Shown: positions 1 to 13,000 of the stretch, piece after piece
How positions within the stretch are numbered: position 1 is the stretch's first letter
Layout: each line of letters opens with the position of its first letter
Assembly: GCA_963575645.1 (NCBI GenBank)
Contig: OY754475.1
Span: forward strand, 8,494,001 to 8,558,000
Source: Xanthostigma xanthostigma
Lineage: Eukaryota; Arthropoda; Insecta; Raphidioptera; Raphidiidae
DNA: 64,000 bases
Direction: 5' to 3'
Program-made: the position numbers and the translations under genes
The notes under the pieces: model-generated
The model's input: only the letters and a program-made list of their open reading frames with translations
Told to the model about the DNA's origin: nothing
Databases searched by the model: none

Positions 1-889
1 CTAGTGTTACAGTTTTCGTTGTCAACTGTGTTTGGAAAAAGTAATAATAATTAAAACATCGTAAACATGGATTTCTATAGTTCGTGTTAGGAGGTATCTC
101 CGGTTGATCCTGCAGAACTCCCTCTTTAAATGTTCAAAACAAAATCTCTAAAACAAATGACAATGTTAAATCTCGATTAAAACTGCAAGTCGTATCAGAA
201 ATTAAGCATACATATAAACTGTTGTACTAAATCATTTAAACAAAGAACAAATGAGTCCAAAAATAAACAAACTATTAAAAAAAACAATTGCTCTTTATAA
301 TAAACTGTTGCTTGGACCATAAAATAATTTACGACCAAAACCTATTACAATTGGGGTTATTAAGGCAGTCCTGAAATCGCGAAGCATGTGACTGAACTAA
401 ACTACTTAGTTTTGTAAATGATTCATTCAAGATATTTATAGGATGCGCGCGCTGCTACATACAAATGAACATCGCGAACACGAGAATGTCGACGCGCGAC
501 CGGCGGATGTTTTTGAAACAAAAAAAAGACAATCTTAAAATAAAAAAAAGAAGAGCGAAATATTTGCTACCTACAGTTTTAAGGATGTCGTTGTTCGTTT
601 TCTATAGAACATTTTGCACATGTTGATGCTCGGTTTCTGATGCGACTTCCAGTGCTTAATCTACTTTCAAAATACTTTTAGAACGCAATATAAGATTCGA
701 TATCAATGGTACACCTCTCTAGAGCGTTATTGATGTTATTATATGACCAGTAAGTGACAATATGTCAAAAACGAACTTCAAAAAGTTTTAAAACACACAA
801 GAGTCATATCATTACGTTCGAGACACTACATTTTATACACGCACATTGCACACATTAGAAAATAACTGGTTTTCACAAGATTTTCAGTT
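1..889. other. AT-rich non-coding sequence, nothing recognised
   Basis: No ORF with recognisable protein, no clear TIR pair. A CG-rich patch near 445-510 (gcgcgcgctgctac, gtcgacgcgcgaccgg) stands out in composition only. Confidence 0.4.
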
Positions 890-975
890 TTGATATTTAT
901 GACAGTTCCAATTTTTATATGGAAATTACGGCTACCGTCGGATACTTCTAATCTAAACACTAATTTTATAAAAGA

Positions 976-1130
976 GATAAAGTTTTTAAGTTTGGATGAA
1001 AGAGGTAATCTCCAAAACTACTCATCCGATTTCAAATTCTTTTCACCAATATTTAGAATGGACCGTCAGGATGGACATAGGTTATATATTATTGCGTTAA
1101 AATAAAAGCGCTTTTCGTGGAGACCAAACG
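976..1130 (+). mobile_element. Helitron-like repeat fragment
   Basis: The segment with gtaatctccaaaactactca and tttcaccaatatttagaatg, then ggtcagg-type wording about a measured 'tatgtc' stretch, recurs at 7408-7658 (inverted), 46963-47050 and 55597-55695. Those copies begin TCTATA and some end CTAG. Confidence 0.5.
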
Positions 1131-1162
1131 GTAGCAATCTTTTTTGTTTTGCTTCACGTAGA

Positions 1163-1498
1163 TATAGTACGCGCCACGGATCTAAAAGGTTCGGAAGTTA
1201 GTCACAAAGAGCGTCGCAAAGGCACATTTTAGAGCCGTTGATACTCCCACCATCTCCAAGATGCCTGCACGGAACGTGCGCTCGTCTGTGATTGGCCGTG
1301 ATCACTCGTTGCCTTTGTCACTTGTCGCTTTCCTGCTTTAAAGTACAGAGTCGAGTACGCTATTCACTATTGTCAAGTTGTTATTGCTATGTTAGTTTTG
1401 TTGAGTTGCGAGTTTATAGTTTTTCAACCGACTGTACAAGCGCAAGCCTGCATTCGCATCTAACTTCCGAGCCTTTTAGATTCGTGACGCGTACTATA
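1163..1498. mobile_element. TIR element (MITE), family A, copy 1
   Basis: Terminal inverted repeats of about 38 bases: tatagtacgcgccacggatc at the left, mirrored by ttcgtgacgcgtactata at the right. A second copy sits at 46025-46351. No transposase coding. The ends are compatible with TA target duplication. Confidence 0.8.
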
Positions 1499-1674
1499 CT
1501 GGTGTTAAATGAGTCATTTTTACGACCTCTATACAAGAACAGTCATTTTAATCGCCGAGAATTTTCATATTTTGTTTCCTACGGTCAAAAAATCCAACTT
1601 AACGTAGAGTTTTTCAAGGCTTCAGAGCTATTTCACCAAATGACTCAGACCTCATGACGTTTTAACGTTTATAC

Positions 1675-2186
1675 TAGTGATGTGCCGGATATCCGTATCC
1701 GCGGATATCCGAGGGAGAAGAAAGATCCGTATCCGTTAGTTTTTGGCGGATCTTTTGCCTTATTAATTTTCAATTCATAAATGAAATTTTATATATAGGT
1801 GATTAGGTAATAATGAAAACCTGTTAAATTCCATTCAGATTATTTTTAATTTTTTTAAATCGTATTTGGCACCTTTATATTGCCAACATTTATCGTAGTG
1901 AGTACCTACCATAACTCAAAGGTACTAAATCAACTATCTTTATAATGAGATATTGCACATCGATCTTTGGAAAGAGACAATCTGCTATGAGAGTTAACTC
2001 TTAAAGAGGTCAATAACTTTTTCCCATAACAGATAGTCTCTTTCCAAAGGTCGATGTGCAATATTTACCGCCGCGTACTCTAAGAAAGTTAAGATCCGTA
2101 TCCGTATCCGCGGATTTTGAAACCAAAAATCCGTATTTAGATCCGTATCCGCGGATATAGATTTTTAACGATCCGGCACATCACTA
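1675..2186. mobile_element. hAT-type MITE, family B, copy 1, with 8-base target duplication
   Basis: TIRs TAGTGATGTGCCGGAT on both ends, flanked by an exact 8-base duplication GTTTATAC (1667-1674 and 2187-2194). The interior is rich in ATCCGTATCCGCGGAT repeats and holds an imperfect palindrome around 1950-2065. A copy in opposite orientation is at 53032-53454. Confidence 0.9.
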
Positions 2187-2577
2187 GTTTATACGTCGTG
2201 AACTTTCCAATTGTTAGTTTGTTGGTGCAGAATTCATCATTAAAACTCTTTTATAATGTGACGACAAGCTTAAGCTAATATTTTGCCGGAAAACATTGTT
2301 GAAATGCGGCGCGTGATCTTAAAGCCAGTCACGCATTTGAAGTTAGCCATCGTGATACATTTCCTAGACTTCTACATATGGCTCTACCTATATATATTGA
2401 AGTAGAAAAAACAACTGACGACCCAATTATTGCGTCACGAGACGCGTCATTAAACTGGTCGACCGGTAAATTTAAATCAGGAATGCGGAAGCAATTAACT
2501 TAAGTTTCTTCTTTAATTTAATGTAATATTTCATTATAAAGAAATTCTACAGAACTCATAAATAGTATTGCATGGAA

Positions 2578-2848
2578 CAGTGCCGGATCCACGGGGGGGG
2601 GATCGGTTCCAAACCCCCCCCCTTATTGTAAAGATAGAATTCATTTTATTGTATTTCATATAAACGAGTGTTTGGTAGAATTGACTTGAACTTCGCAAGT
2701 ACATAATACACTTTGGAATAATTTATATATACAAAATGATCTCAAAAAACTGCATAGGTATCAGTTGGAAAATATTTTTCGCAAAAGGAGTAAAAATTTT
2801 TCAAGAACCCCCCCCCCCCCCCGTGCCATAATCCTGGATCCGCCACTG
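2578..2848. mobile_element. hAT-type MITE with poly-G/poly-C subterminal tracts
   Basis: Begins CAGTGCCGGATCCACGGGGG and ends GGATCCGCCACTG, flanked by an exact 8-base duplication GCATGGAA (2570-2577, 2849-2856). The subterminal tracts are runs of G at one end and C at both the inner and far ends. Confidence 0.88.
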
Positions 2849-2971
2849 GCATGGAACGTTTTCTGTTAATTGGATAAAGCATGATAAGTGACAAAAGTAA
2901 TAACAAATTGCACTAAAATCCAGTGAGTCTTATAACCGAAATCGACTGCTACTTAATAATAAAAAATCAGT

Positions 2972-3355
2972 ATGATAAAATTTAATGTTTGTAATAAAAA
3001 CATAGATCATAGTCTTTTAGTAAAAACCAATAGTTTGAGCATCGCGCAAGTGAATAGTACAAAATTTCTTGGTGTGGTTATAGATCAAAATTGCAGTTGG
3101 AGTATACATATTGATAACTTGTGCAGCAAGCTTGCTTCCACATGTTATGTATTAAAACAGCTTAGGTCAACAGTCCATTTTAATATTTTAAAAAGTTTTT
3201 ATTTTGCATTCTTCCATTCCCATATTTCTTATGGCATAATTGCTTGGGGGAATGCTTCTGAAGTGTGCAGGGTTTTTAAATTACAAAAAAGAGCCATTCG
3301 TGCCATGTTTGGTGTTAACAGCAGAACGAGCTGTAAAGATATTTTTATTTGTTAT
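2972..3355 (+). pseudogene. jockey-like non-LTR retrotransposon, reverse transcriptase 3' fragment
   Basis: The frame reads FLGVVIDQNCSWSIHIDNLC, then YVLKQLRSTVHFNILKSFYF, HSHISYGIIAWGN, and LQKRAIRAMFGVNSRTSCKD. These are the conserved C-terminal reverse-transcriptase region of jockey/BS-type elements. The 5' part is missing. After SCKDIF the homology stops, and an (ATTT)n tail follows at about 3411-3432, as expected for a 5'-truncated and internally deleted copy. Confidence 0.85.
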
Positions 3356-3410
3356 TTATATATTATTGACATGTCCTATATCTTATACACGATCTACTGG
3401 ATTAATAAAA

Positions 3411-3440
3411 TTATTTATTTATTTATTTATTATTATAGAA
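3411..3440 (+). repeat. (ATTT)n microsatellite, probable retrotransposon tail
   Basis: Tandem ttta units directly downstream of the reverse-transcriptase fragment. Confidence 0.6.
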
Positions 3441-4151
3441 AATGGTTAGATATGTGGAATTTGTAACCGTGGTTAGAGAAAATGCTACACACTGCGCATG
3501 CGTGTAGAATGCGTATGGCGCTTTGACAGAAAAAATAGAAACGATTCTTCCACTCTTTCCTTTCAACTGCTGGTTAAAGTCGGAGAAGGGTTTCACTTTC
3601 CGTCTGCGATCCAATCATCCAAGCCAATTTGCCCTTCACTTCAAAACTGCTCATTGAACTATAGTTAAATGAGCTCTTTACATTTTTCCTTTTAGCGTTT
3701 TATCATAATATCTTGTATTTTATCTACTGTCGACCGGTGACGTGTCAAGTGATATACTATTTGGCATTGCCGATCTACTTAAAATTCCGCTATGAAAAGT
3801 AACCAGTCATAACTAATTTTCATTAGATAATACGCAACATTATTCTGTGTTGGTATTTAAATTGTATTAGGAATGCCAATTGTAAGATTGTTATACAAAT
3901 GATTATAAATTGTTGTCGGCGTATTTTATATCTGCCGTTGCGAAAAATCGGAAAGAAAACAGGCACGAAAAAAAGCCTCGGTTCTAATTTAAAAATCCAT
4001 CTTATGACCGCGCACGCGAGACTGCAGTGACGTCATTTCGCAGCCAGTGCGCCAACCAGTACAAGCCCCAACAGCGGTTCCAGCAGCCTTTAAATCCGTT
4101 CTAAATAGTACAATTAGAACGGTTGCACTTATAACGATTGAGAATATAATA
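3441..4151. other. non-coding, nothing recognised
   Basis: No supported gene or repeat boundary in this stretch. Confidence 0.35.
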
Positions 4152-4557
4152 TACAGTCGAACCTGGATAAGCAAGAGTTCAAGGGAACGCGATCTATTTT
4201 TCACTTATGAAGGTTTTTCACTAACCCGAGTTGCTAGCTTATAGAGGTACAGGAGTGGCCTTTCTCACTTAGAGAGGTCTATAAAAATACAACAAATATG
4301 TATGTATTATTCGACATAGATAATTCGATATAGATAATTAATAATTCGTCATAGATACTAATATCGCTTATAGAAGTACAGGCAAGTAGTAGTCTCAGTT
4401 ATAGAGGTCCATGAGTGAAAAATGTCGTTCTCTTATAGAGGTTTCTGTTTCTCACTTAAAGAGGTTTTGAAGGGTTACAAAGACAGTACTTGACAATTAC
4501 TCTCACTTAGAGAGTTTTCTCGCTTACCCAGTTCTCACTCACTCAGGTTAGACTGTA
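4152..4557. mobile_element. pogo/Tigger-type MITE
   Basis: TA-CAGTCGAACCTGGATAAG at the left and CTCAGGTTAGACTG-TA at the right, with TA on both sides. The interior consists of repeated cacttagagaggt / cttatagaggt units. No transposase left. Confidence 0.8.
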
Positions 4558-4935
4558 TATAGAAGAATATGATATGTATAATTCAGCTTGAGAAACGATG
4601 TTTTTTGTGTAGATTAATCCATTTGTTTTTGTGTGACTACAATCTAATCTACATGATAGAAAGTCTCACAACGACATTAGACTGCTGCTGAATTATAAAA
4701 ACTGTGATGATCACAATCTAAGGTTATTGTCAAATGAAAGTTTTTGACAATGCTGTCTGCAATCCAGCAGAAGACCTCAGTCTTTTTTTTTTTGCATCGG
4801 GGATTAAAAATAAATGAGGTTAATTGCAGAATAGGGCAATTGTGATCCTTGAAGACTAGCTATTGGAGAAAGTTTTGGATAAGAATCCGTGGCAAAGGAT
4901 CAATTAAAAAGTATTATTTGACAGCATTTGAAACT

Positions 4936-4964
4936 CTGAAGATGGTTCGAAGTGATCCGAAACG
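4936..4964 (+). ncRNA. degenerate hammerhead-like motif of a Penelope-like end
   Basis: CTGAAGA, a short imperfect hairpin, then CGAAACG. This fits the hammerhead core CUGANGA...GAAA except for one extra base before stem II. The same pattern marks Penelope-like pLTR ends elsewhere in the window. Confidence 0.35.
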
Positions 4965-4973
4965 TCAGTGATG

Positions 4974-5403
4974 CAGTGGCGGATCATTAGGCAGAGTAGG
5001 CAACTGCCTAGGGGTCCCGCATCGACTAGGGGCCCGTACACGCAACATGAAAATGAAATTTCCCAACAACAATATTATTTTCTTTCGTTGTTTATTGTAA
5101 TTTCTTGCATTTAACAAGATAAAATTTAAAATAACCACGTCACGTCTCATTTCTCTTTCCTGACCCATCAAAAAACCTGGATCATCAATTATCTATAACC
5201 TATTCATTAAGATCATTTCAATAAAGCTAACGAGTCAGGTAAGGCGATGCTGCAGTATCTAGTCAAAGTAATCATGTTGCTACAGTATCACATAAGCCGT
5301 TGAAGTAACAGGATGCCTGGAGCCGATCATCTGGAAGTTACTCACATCCCTTCATCAACTTGAAAAGACCTGATTGCATTGCCTAGGGGTTAATCCGGCC
5401 CTG
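4974..5403. mobile_element. hAT-like non-autonomous element
   Basis: Starts CAGTGGCGGATCATTAGGCA and ends TTAATCCGGCCCTG; the subterminal ctgcctaggggtcc is mirrored by gcctaggggtt. No clear target duplication, so the boundary call is moderate. Confidence 0.6.
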
Positions 5404-5874
5404 AATAAATGCAATTTTAATACTTCAGTATTACTTTTTAATTGATCCTTCGCCATGGATTCTTGTCCAAAACCTTCTCCGTTAAAAATGGAATTTAATA
5501 AGATTGACGAATGGAAAGCAGGGCCTTTGGAATTCCTGCGAAGCCGAGACAGAATGAGTTGACATAAATGGGTAGAGGAATACCCGTGGAGTGAGATCTG
5601 TATGTATATATATATGCATCTGTCCTTCTCGCACATATACACAACTTATTTTTAAAAATAGATCAACATTTGCGTTTTTGAACAGTCCGCTTGTCACGTT
5701 TACATTTGTTTCTTTGTAATCAACAGTTTTATTTCAAGTTAAGTAACGATGTACATTTTTTGGCATGATCATGATAAATAAGAAAGATATTTACTTGTAT
5801 CAGAGCGTGTGTTAGGTCATCCTTTGTAGTATATCGTTAGAAAATATATTAGCTAATATAATAAAATATGAGAT
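5404..5874. other. non-coding, nothing recognised
   Basis: AT-rich with a short TATA run; no supported gene. Confidence 0.35.
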
Positions 5875-6313
5875 TAAAGACCGCTGCCCACGAGGCTGGT
5901 TTTGCCGCTAGGTTCCTTGCTAGATTTCAATAGGTACTAGTTTTCTAGCGCTGCTTTTCTTGATTGCTGTTAAGTGCTCGCTTCACACGAGACTATTTTT
6001 TTGAAGCTTGTTTTGTGGATAGATCTGGTGCGCGCGCAATGACAGTTCGAATATAAACACAAAGCAAAACGTGTCTGTTGTCTGACTCTGAGCAGAATGA
6101 CGCCATGTTGATCTGTGGGCGTTTGTTCAAGTGCCCACGTGACAAGATACTGCTTCCTGATTGCTTCTTGCTCATACCTAGGAGGGAAAATAGTCCCTGT
6201 TGTAATTTTAAAACCTAGCCAGTCCGCAATGACGTCATTTCTAGCTTCGTACCCAGTCTACCGGGTAGCAGAACTCCTAGCAGCGTTTCTAGCCTCGTGT
6301 ACATCGACCTTTA
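5875..6313. mobile_element. TIR element, family C, copy 1
   Basis: Left end taaagaccgctgcccacgag, right end ctagcctcgtgtac..cgaccttta. Other copies at 13958-14194 (truncated) and 17724-18218 (complete). No coding capacity. Confidence 0.75.
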
Positions 6314-7407
6314 ATTGCTACGTAGCTAATTGAATTTTGCTGCGTAGTTAAGGAAAAGTAATTTTGACGACATAACATAAGAGAGCGACAGTTTATGTAA
6401 CAATACTTTATTTCGCCCACCAGCAGTTGAGTTTGAGAGAATTTTTTTTTCACTTGTCACATAAAGTAGATAAAAAAACGAAAAAAATGGCGTCTGGTTT
6501 AGGTCGATACGTCAATTAGAACCAAAGTTATGGGAGATTTAAAAAAATTCATTTTCCCCCTCTCCTGCCGGTCCTAATTGACCCACCGCGTCCAGCTTCC
6601 GGTGCAAAGAAGGGGTCTTTATTACCTTTGCTATAAAAAGAAAATTAAGCTCCTAGCTGCAACGGTTTTTAAAAAAAATTACATTCAATTTTTCAAAATT
6701 TCGCATACTAAAATGGCGATATCTCGCGAACGGGTTGTCTGGTCAGACCCGGTCTGGAACAAACTTACGCGGATTCTTTTTCTCTACAACTTTTGTTGGA
6801 ACATTTTTTTCCCCCGATAATAATGGCCGAGTTATGGGACAAAAACGGGTTTTCCGGAACTTTATATATCCCCATATCCCCCGCCGCCCCCTCGGACATG
6901 CGGTTACAAACTATACCAAAATGTAGGAGGAGCTCGACTCAACAATTTTTGTAGGAAACATTTTTCGATTCGAGACACACCAGTTTGAAATTTCCAATCC
7001 ACTACCAGCTAAAATGAACAACAACTTGGTATTGCCCTTGAAGTAAGTTTCGGATTCGGTCGAAACTGAGACAGACCCCGAAATTAGATTTCGGTTTCGG
7101 TTGTAAAAACTAGATATGCTCGTCGGTCGGACACTAAAAAGTAAAAATATAATGAATGAAAGATAGCAAATCGCTAGCGATTTCAATGAAAGCATCATAT
7201 AAACATCATGCGGAACTTGAGGTTACTGGATCCTTGCATACCAGAACATTGCATTCCGAATGAAAAACATAACGCCTCTTTTACAGTCAATGAAAACACA
7301 GGTACCTACGATAACAGTTAAAATTAACTCCAGTTTAAAATTGCAATCCAGAAATCAAGTTGAAAAAGTGCTCTGTGAAAAGTAAAACCTGCAAAATTAT
7401 TTAATAA
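6314..7407. other. non-coding, possibly old repeats
   Basis: Contains tracts such as tatctcgcgaacgggttgtc and ccccatatcccccgccgccc that look like worn repeat sequence, but I found no partner copy or boundaries here. Confidence 0.35.
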
Positions 7408-7658
7408 CTAGCGGCCCGGTCCGGCTTCGCTCGAATTCATAGATTGCCAATGTTTTTTTGTCGACTTACATTGTAAAATTGGTCTTCACAAAAAGTACTT
7501 CTATTTTAACGCGAGAATATATAGTCTATGTCCATCCTGGTGGTTCATTCTAAATATTGGTGAAAATATTTTTGAAATTGTGGAGTAGTTTCGGAGATTA
7601 CCTCCTACATCCAAACTCTCAAAATTTTATCTCTTTATAATTATTTGTATACTATAGA
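7408..7658 (-). mobile_element. Helitron-like non-autonomous element
   Basis: On the minus strand it begins A|TCTATAGTATAC and ends CCGGACCGGGCCGCTAG|T. This is the 5'-TC and CTRR-3' layout of Helitrons inserted between A and T, without TIRs or target duplication. Confidence 0.7.
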
Positions 7659-9453
7659 TAAAAAATCTGATCGTAGTATTTTGTTAAAAAAAAGAACGTT
7701 TTTCATTTTGACAGGTGTGCGCTATTCATTCTGCTTAAAACAACTGACAGGCGTCCTGTTGGCAGACCGGAAGTGGTTCTTCTGCAGCGCAACGCATTCC
7801 AAAATGGCGGTTTAATGTAAGCATATACTTTTATTCTATACTGAGCATAGGAATAATATCACAATCGACCATTAGGATGCAAACATATACTTCTGTCATT
7901 TTGTTAAGCCGTAAGCACTGGCGTATCCAGGAGGGCAAAACAAGCACGGGGTACCCGGCTTAAGAAATTTCTAATTTGCCCATTCCTGAGCCAAAAGCTG
8001 GGTACGCCCATGTTAACGTCATAGAAAAAGTCAAAGTTTTTGAAACAGAGATACTTTATTCAGATTGAATGCAACCAATCCTATCATCGGAGAAATCAGG
8101 GAATTACATCGAAGAAAAAGATGCAGATATATCTTCGATACGCTTTGTTGCGTTCACTCACCGCACATTGAGTAGACAAACAGTGATTCATATAGTAAAT
8201 TAATAAATATATGAATTTAAGCGACACGCTTATTATCTTTACATATTTTAAGCACAGGCGTTTATTTTTTTTTTCGAAAACTTTCAGCGACTTCCACTCG
8301 ACCGTTTTTAATACTTTCTTTATTATTTGATTACTGCCAGCTACTTTGTTTTGCCATTTTTTAATATTGAATCCTTATACAGCTCAGATCATAAACTCAA
8401 TATAGTGATTCATACTATTATAATCCATCAATTTAATAAAAATTCGGGACGCAGTGCCAAATCCTGCCGACAATATACTGCCATAAAAAGGCAAAAGGCA
8501 CCAACTTATGAATTTGAGTAAATCAAGATTACTAAAAATGTCTTGACCGTCCAGAATTTTAGATAATGGAAACCAAAACATGAGGGAAACATTTTTTAAA
8601 GACAATAAAATTATTGCTGCAGCACATACTGCTGTCGTTGGCTTCAGTATGAACTCATTTTGTCAACAAATGTCACTTACTGCCCTTTGCCTTTTTAGGG
8701 CAGTATAGTAGATTTGCTTTATTATGTGAACAAAATAAAAAATTTAACCCTTTGATACATCCCTTAAAATAGTATTTTTTTACTTAATTTCAATATTAAT
8801 ATCAATCCAGCATCCGCATCAAAATAATTAATAGGTACACCTTTAAGTAAGTGTATCCCTATCCGCAAACTAGTGTTTTCATATAGGGCCGATATTATTA
8901 AAGTTTTGGTAGCACATTTTAATCATTACTAAAGCGTTAAATCTCAATTTTGAAACGAATCGGAGAAATTTTTCGATATTTTGAGCCCAAAAACATTTTT
9001 CAACCCCTAAAAACCGCACCCTTAAAATTGTCCGATGGAACCCATTTCGTGCGGTGATGGATTTCAACGTGTGGTCCAAATCACAATTTCGTTAAAATTA
9101 ATTAACTCCTTCGAAAGTAGTTTGGTCCGACCCCTAGGTCCCGCCATCCGACCGACGCCAATACTGTAAGTGCCTTATGAAAAATGCACTAATAAGTAAT
9201 AACGCAAAGTTGAAAGAAATACACATGGCATCATGTCATAAACATTATGACGGGTAACCCATTATTTGAGTTTAATTTATTCCATGACCTGAATTCCTTA
9301 TTTCGCTTGAACAGTTCAGACTTAGCATCCCATGATCCCACAACTAAAAAATAAATGTGAAAAAAGGACCAAGTAAGGTTGCCGACTTTGCCAAAAAAAA
9401 GAAGTGAAATCTATAAGAATGTACCAAATTTTTACTACTATATGAGTCATTTA
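7659..9453. other. non-coding; one possible small hAT-like remnant at 7916-8014
   Basis: cactggcgtatccagg and gggtacgcccatg could be the ends of a short remnant. The rest holds no supported gene. Confidence 0.35.
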
Positions 9454-10073
9454 TCTATACTAATATATAAAGCTGAAGAGTTTGTTTGTTTGTTTGTTTG
9501 AACGCGCTAATCTCAGAAACTACTGGTTCAGATTGAAAAAAAAAATTTTGTTGGATAGCCCATTTATCGAGAAAGACTATAGGCTATGTAATATCACGCT
9601 ACGACTATTAGGAGCGGAGCATTAATGAAAAATGTTGCAAAATGTATTTCAAAAATAAGCTTCTATTCAGCTGAAATGCACTAACTAAATATACTCATAT
9701 TAGCGTTGTGAACACAACGTCGTATGGCTCAATCGGTAGAGCATGCGCTGTCAATATCAGGGTCGTGGGTTCGAGCCCTACGTTGGGCGAAAATATTTTT
9801 ATTTTTTTTTTTATTTTCTACATTGCTTTCTTCTAAGGCTTACATTTAAATTTATTTTAATTTTATTTAATTAATTAAAAAAAATATATTAGTTTAAAAA
9901 TGTAGGTATAAATACTGCTTTTTATCGACAAAAGTTTTTGAACGGTAATTCCGATCATCATGAAATTTGGACACAACATTCATCTCGGTAAACTAAGATG
10001 AATGTGTGTACTCATGTTCCTCCCTTTCCCATTCGTTCTTTTACACCCGGGTGAAACCGGACGGGACTGCTAG
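9454..10073 (+). mobile_element. Helitron-like element carrying a tRNA-like sequence, copy 1
   Basis: Starts A|TCTATACTAATATATAAAGC and ends cacccgggtgaaaccggacg ggactgCTAG. Related copies: 14740-15047 (inverted, without the tRNA-like part), 19317-19840, and 22339-22513 (inverted 3' end only). The shared part has ggatagcccatttatcgag and aggagcggagcattaatg. Confidence 0.75.
9719..9790 (+). tRNA. tRNA-like sequence inside Helitron copy 1 (not a functional call)
   Basis: TGGCTCAATCGGTAGAGC resembles the D-arm/box A, GGTTCGAGCCC resembles the T-arm/box B, and CAACGT pairs with ACGTTG as an acceptor-like stem. The anticodon arm is poor (position 33 is not T), so this is probably a captured, degenerate tRNA. 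Confidence 0.45.
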
Positions 10074-13000
10074 AGGGTGGTCGAAAAGTGCCCGAAGAGA
10101 ACTTGGCTGGCACACTCCGTGCGCTATGTTTTAATTCGTACATTCGTCACATATTTTGTACAGGGTGTAACGGAGAGTTACGGCAATCATTTAATTATAA
10201 TAATGTCCGTATTTAGCTTTGTTTCAATGCAAAATTAATCTTCAAGGGTTGAAGTCAAGTTTGGTTGAAGAACAGTTTAAAAAGATGCGTTATCGATGAT
10301 TCGCTTGTGGTCTACGTTTCGAAAAATGTATTTTCATCACAAGTCCGCAGTCAAGTTGAAAGGTGGTAAATTGTATTAATTCTAGATACATGAAACTTTT
10401 ACCTCCTTGATATCTTATATCAAGTATATTTTTGGCAGTTAACCTGCCAAAATTTTACATTATTATAATACGTCGATAACTTTCTGATACAGCCTGTGAA
10501 ATTCGACACAACCTTAATATAAAAATGTTATGTCAAAAGTTGAATGGACGTTCAAGGCAATTGTCAATGAAAAACAGATAATAAATTCATGTTTTCTATT
10601 TTTGTTTTGTCGATGAAATAAATACTACAAACAAATATACAAATTTACACTTCATTTCGAATTTTAAAAACAGAAATGTGACAAAACACTCTGCAATTTT
10701 ATTCATGTCACGTTACACAAAACTGTAAACATTATTTACGAAGACGAAACTATTCATATTGCCGTATTACATTATTGGTGTATTTGTCAAACAGTATTTT
10801 TTGGGGACCCAGAAAGTGTCCCTTTTCACGGCCCCGTCCACTCCAGCCTGCAAACCGTTCGGAACCCAAAGGAATGGTGAGACCTCTGGTGAGAAATGCG
10901 CTGAACTGTCCTAAGGGGGTTTTTGATAGATAAACATTGATTTAGAAAAGCATGATGGAGGCTAACCTAGCCTCCATTATAGATAGAAGATAGGTATACA
11001 TTTTTAGTTTCTAAATTTTTTAAATCTTCTTTTTGTGATCAAAATAATAATGATATTTTTCATGTATTTAATAATGATTACAGACGTAAAATAAAATTTA
11101 ATTATCCTTGACGACGTACTGCTGCAGTCCATTTTTTTCCTCTCCAGGAAAACGGTGGAATTGTAATTCTGGATGTTTAGTTGATATATCTTTAAAATCA
11201 ACAACACAGCACTTCCGATTTGATAGCTTTTTCCCCATTTTATTCGACAATTAATCCTTATTAAAATGCACGTATAACATATAACTGAGGTTTTGACTGA
11301 ACCAGATTTAAAAAAAAAAAACACGAGAGGGCGCAAAAGTCGCCTGTCAAAAGATACTGTATAACGAATTTGTAATTTCCATTCTTCCAAATTTAATATT
11401 TTCAATTCTAGAGCAATTTTCTTCCTGATTTTCCGTCAGAGGTACCGTTCGTAGGAAAAATCGTTTTGTAATTTATTGAATATTGATGAAATTTTACTTT
11501 ATTCTAAATACATGTATTTCACAACAAAAACATTATTTTCCATTTTACAGCAAGTTTTCGTCGAAATTTTCTAACACCCTCATTTCGTTTATAAGTTGGT
11601 AAACGTTTGTCGTTTAGCAATTATTCAATCCTGTACATACTGACGCTAATGACTTTAGTTGTCGAGCGTCTATAATCTTACAAATCGTCAAAACAAAAAA
11701 AATAGACGAAAAGTCAGCGTCATCGGTAGCGGAAATGTTCAATCAAAGGGTCTTGATTGAGTAATAGAAATAGAATTTTTAATTTTGGCACAGAAACGCG
11801 TCTTCATATAAAAATCGTTTTAAACTGTCAAAGATTTAACATTCCTTGGCCTAAATAACAAAATATTTTGTTGAGTTGTTTGTTTATGTTTTTAATTTTC
11901 GTAATAATTTTATGCGCAAAAGAGAAGCGGCATTGTGTTTTGTATATAGTATATACCTTGAGCTGACCGTATTATAGCTATAGAATGATTTATTTATTTA
12001 CATATTGTAACAAAACTGCTATAGTCTGTGGCGGAAAGTATTTATTTACGATATTAACTGTTTAACAAACAGTAAAAACACACAAACGAAAGCGTATAGC
12101 GTTAACAGGAATAAAACTAATAGTTCTAAATTATACAATGTAAGACTAAGTAACAAAGAATAAAGAATTATCTACAAAGAAATATTGAATTCACACTAAA
12201 ACACAACACAGAGTTTATCAGCGCACTTGTCTATTCACTAAGTTATTTATTGTAAAACCACTCACTAGAGTTATATTTATTTTATTAGATTAACGGAATT
12301 TATATTGTAATGCCAGAACACGCACAATTTATGTAAAACAGTACGTCCACTCACTGTTAACATGCTATAACTGACTGAACTCAACTGACTAAACTCAACC
12401 AAACCTCTGCCCGCCTTATATAGATTTTGGTCTGTGTTCCAGAACGTTCGAATTGGGATTTCCTGTCCTCTCTACTCGTTCGGGTCTCTACGGCCTGGTG
12501 CCGGCTACCTGCTTTCATTGTTGCTTGTCGTTATATGCGTGGGCGCCTCTAACGGTCGGATGTCCGTTACCTGGGTTCATTGTTTGTCCGTTGACCTTCG
12601 AGCGTTTAGTAGACTTTTCTAGAAATTCCATAGACGTAACATTGTGGGGTAAAAATGCGCAACAATATTATAAAACAAAGTCCCCCGCTGCGTCTGTCTG
12701 TCTGAACGCAATAAACTCAAAAACTACCGAACGGATTTTCATACGGTTTTCACCAATGGACGGAGTAGATCAAGCTCCCATGACAGAAAAAGTTACCCCA
12801 AAGAACACCTCAAAATTATAAAGTGAAAATGGCTGAAAAACATGTCAGAAACATGTTACGCCCGCCAGACTAATAAAAATTTGTTAATTGTTATTTTTTA
12901 TGAATTTTTGAATTAAAAAAAAAAACATGATTTTACTTTCCGAAACACCTGCTTGAAATTTATACAATTTGTAGTAAATAATGTACCATTTTTGAAAAAA

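Noticed and set aside
95-115. 'ggttgatcctgc', like the start of 18S rRNA
   Set aside because: Only about a dozen bases match and the following sequence does not continue as rRNA.
1292-1657. 121-codon ORF, with a related 85-codon ORF at 46154
   Set aside because: Both lie within copies of TIR family A; similarity reflects the repeat, not a gene.
11004-11405. 133-codon minus-strand ORF
   Set aside because: Ile/Lys-rich translation without domain, typical of AT-rich non-coding sequence.
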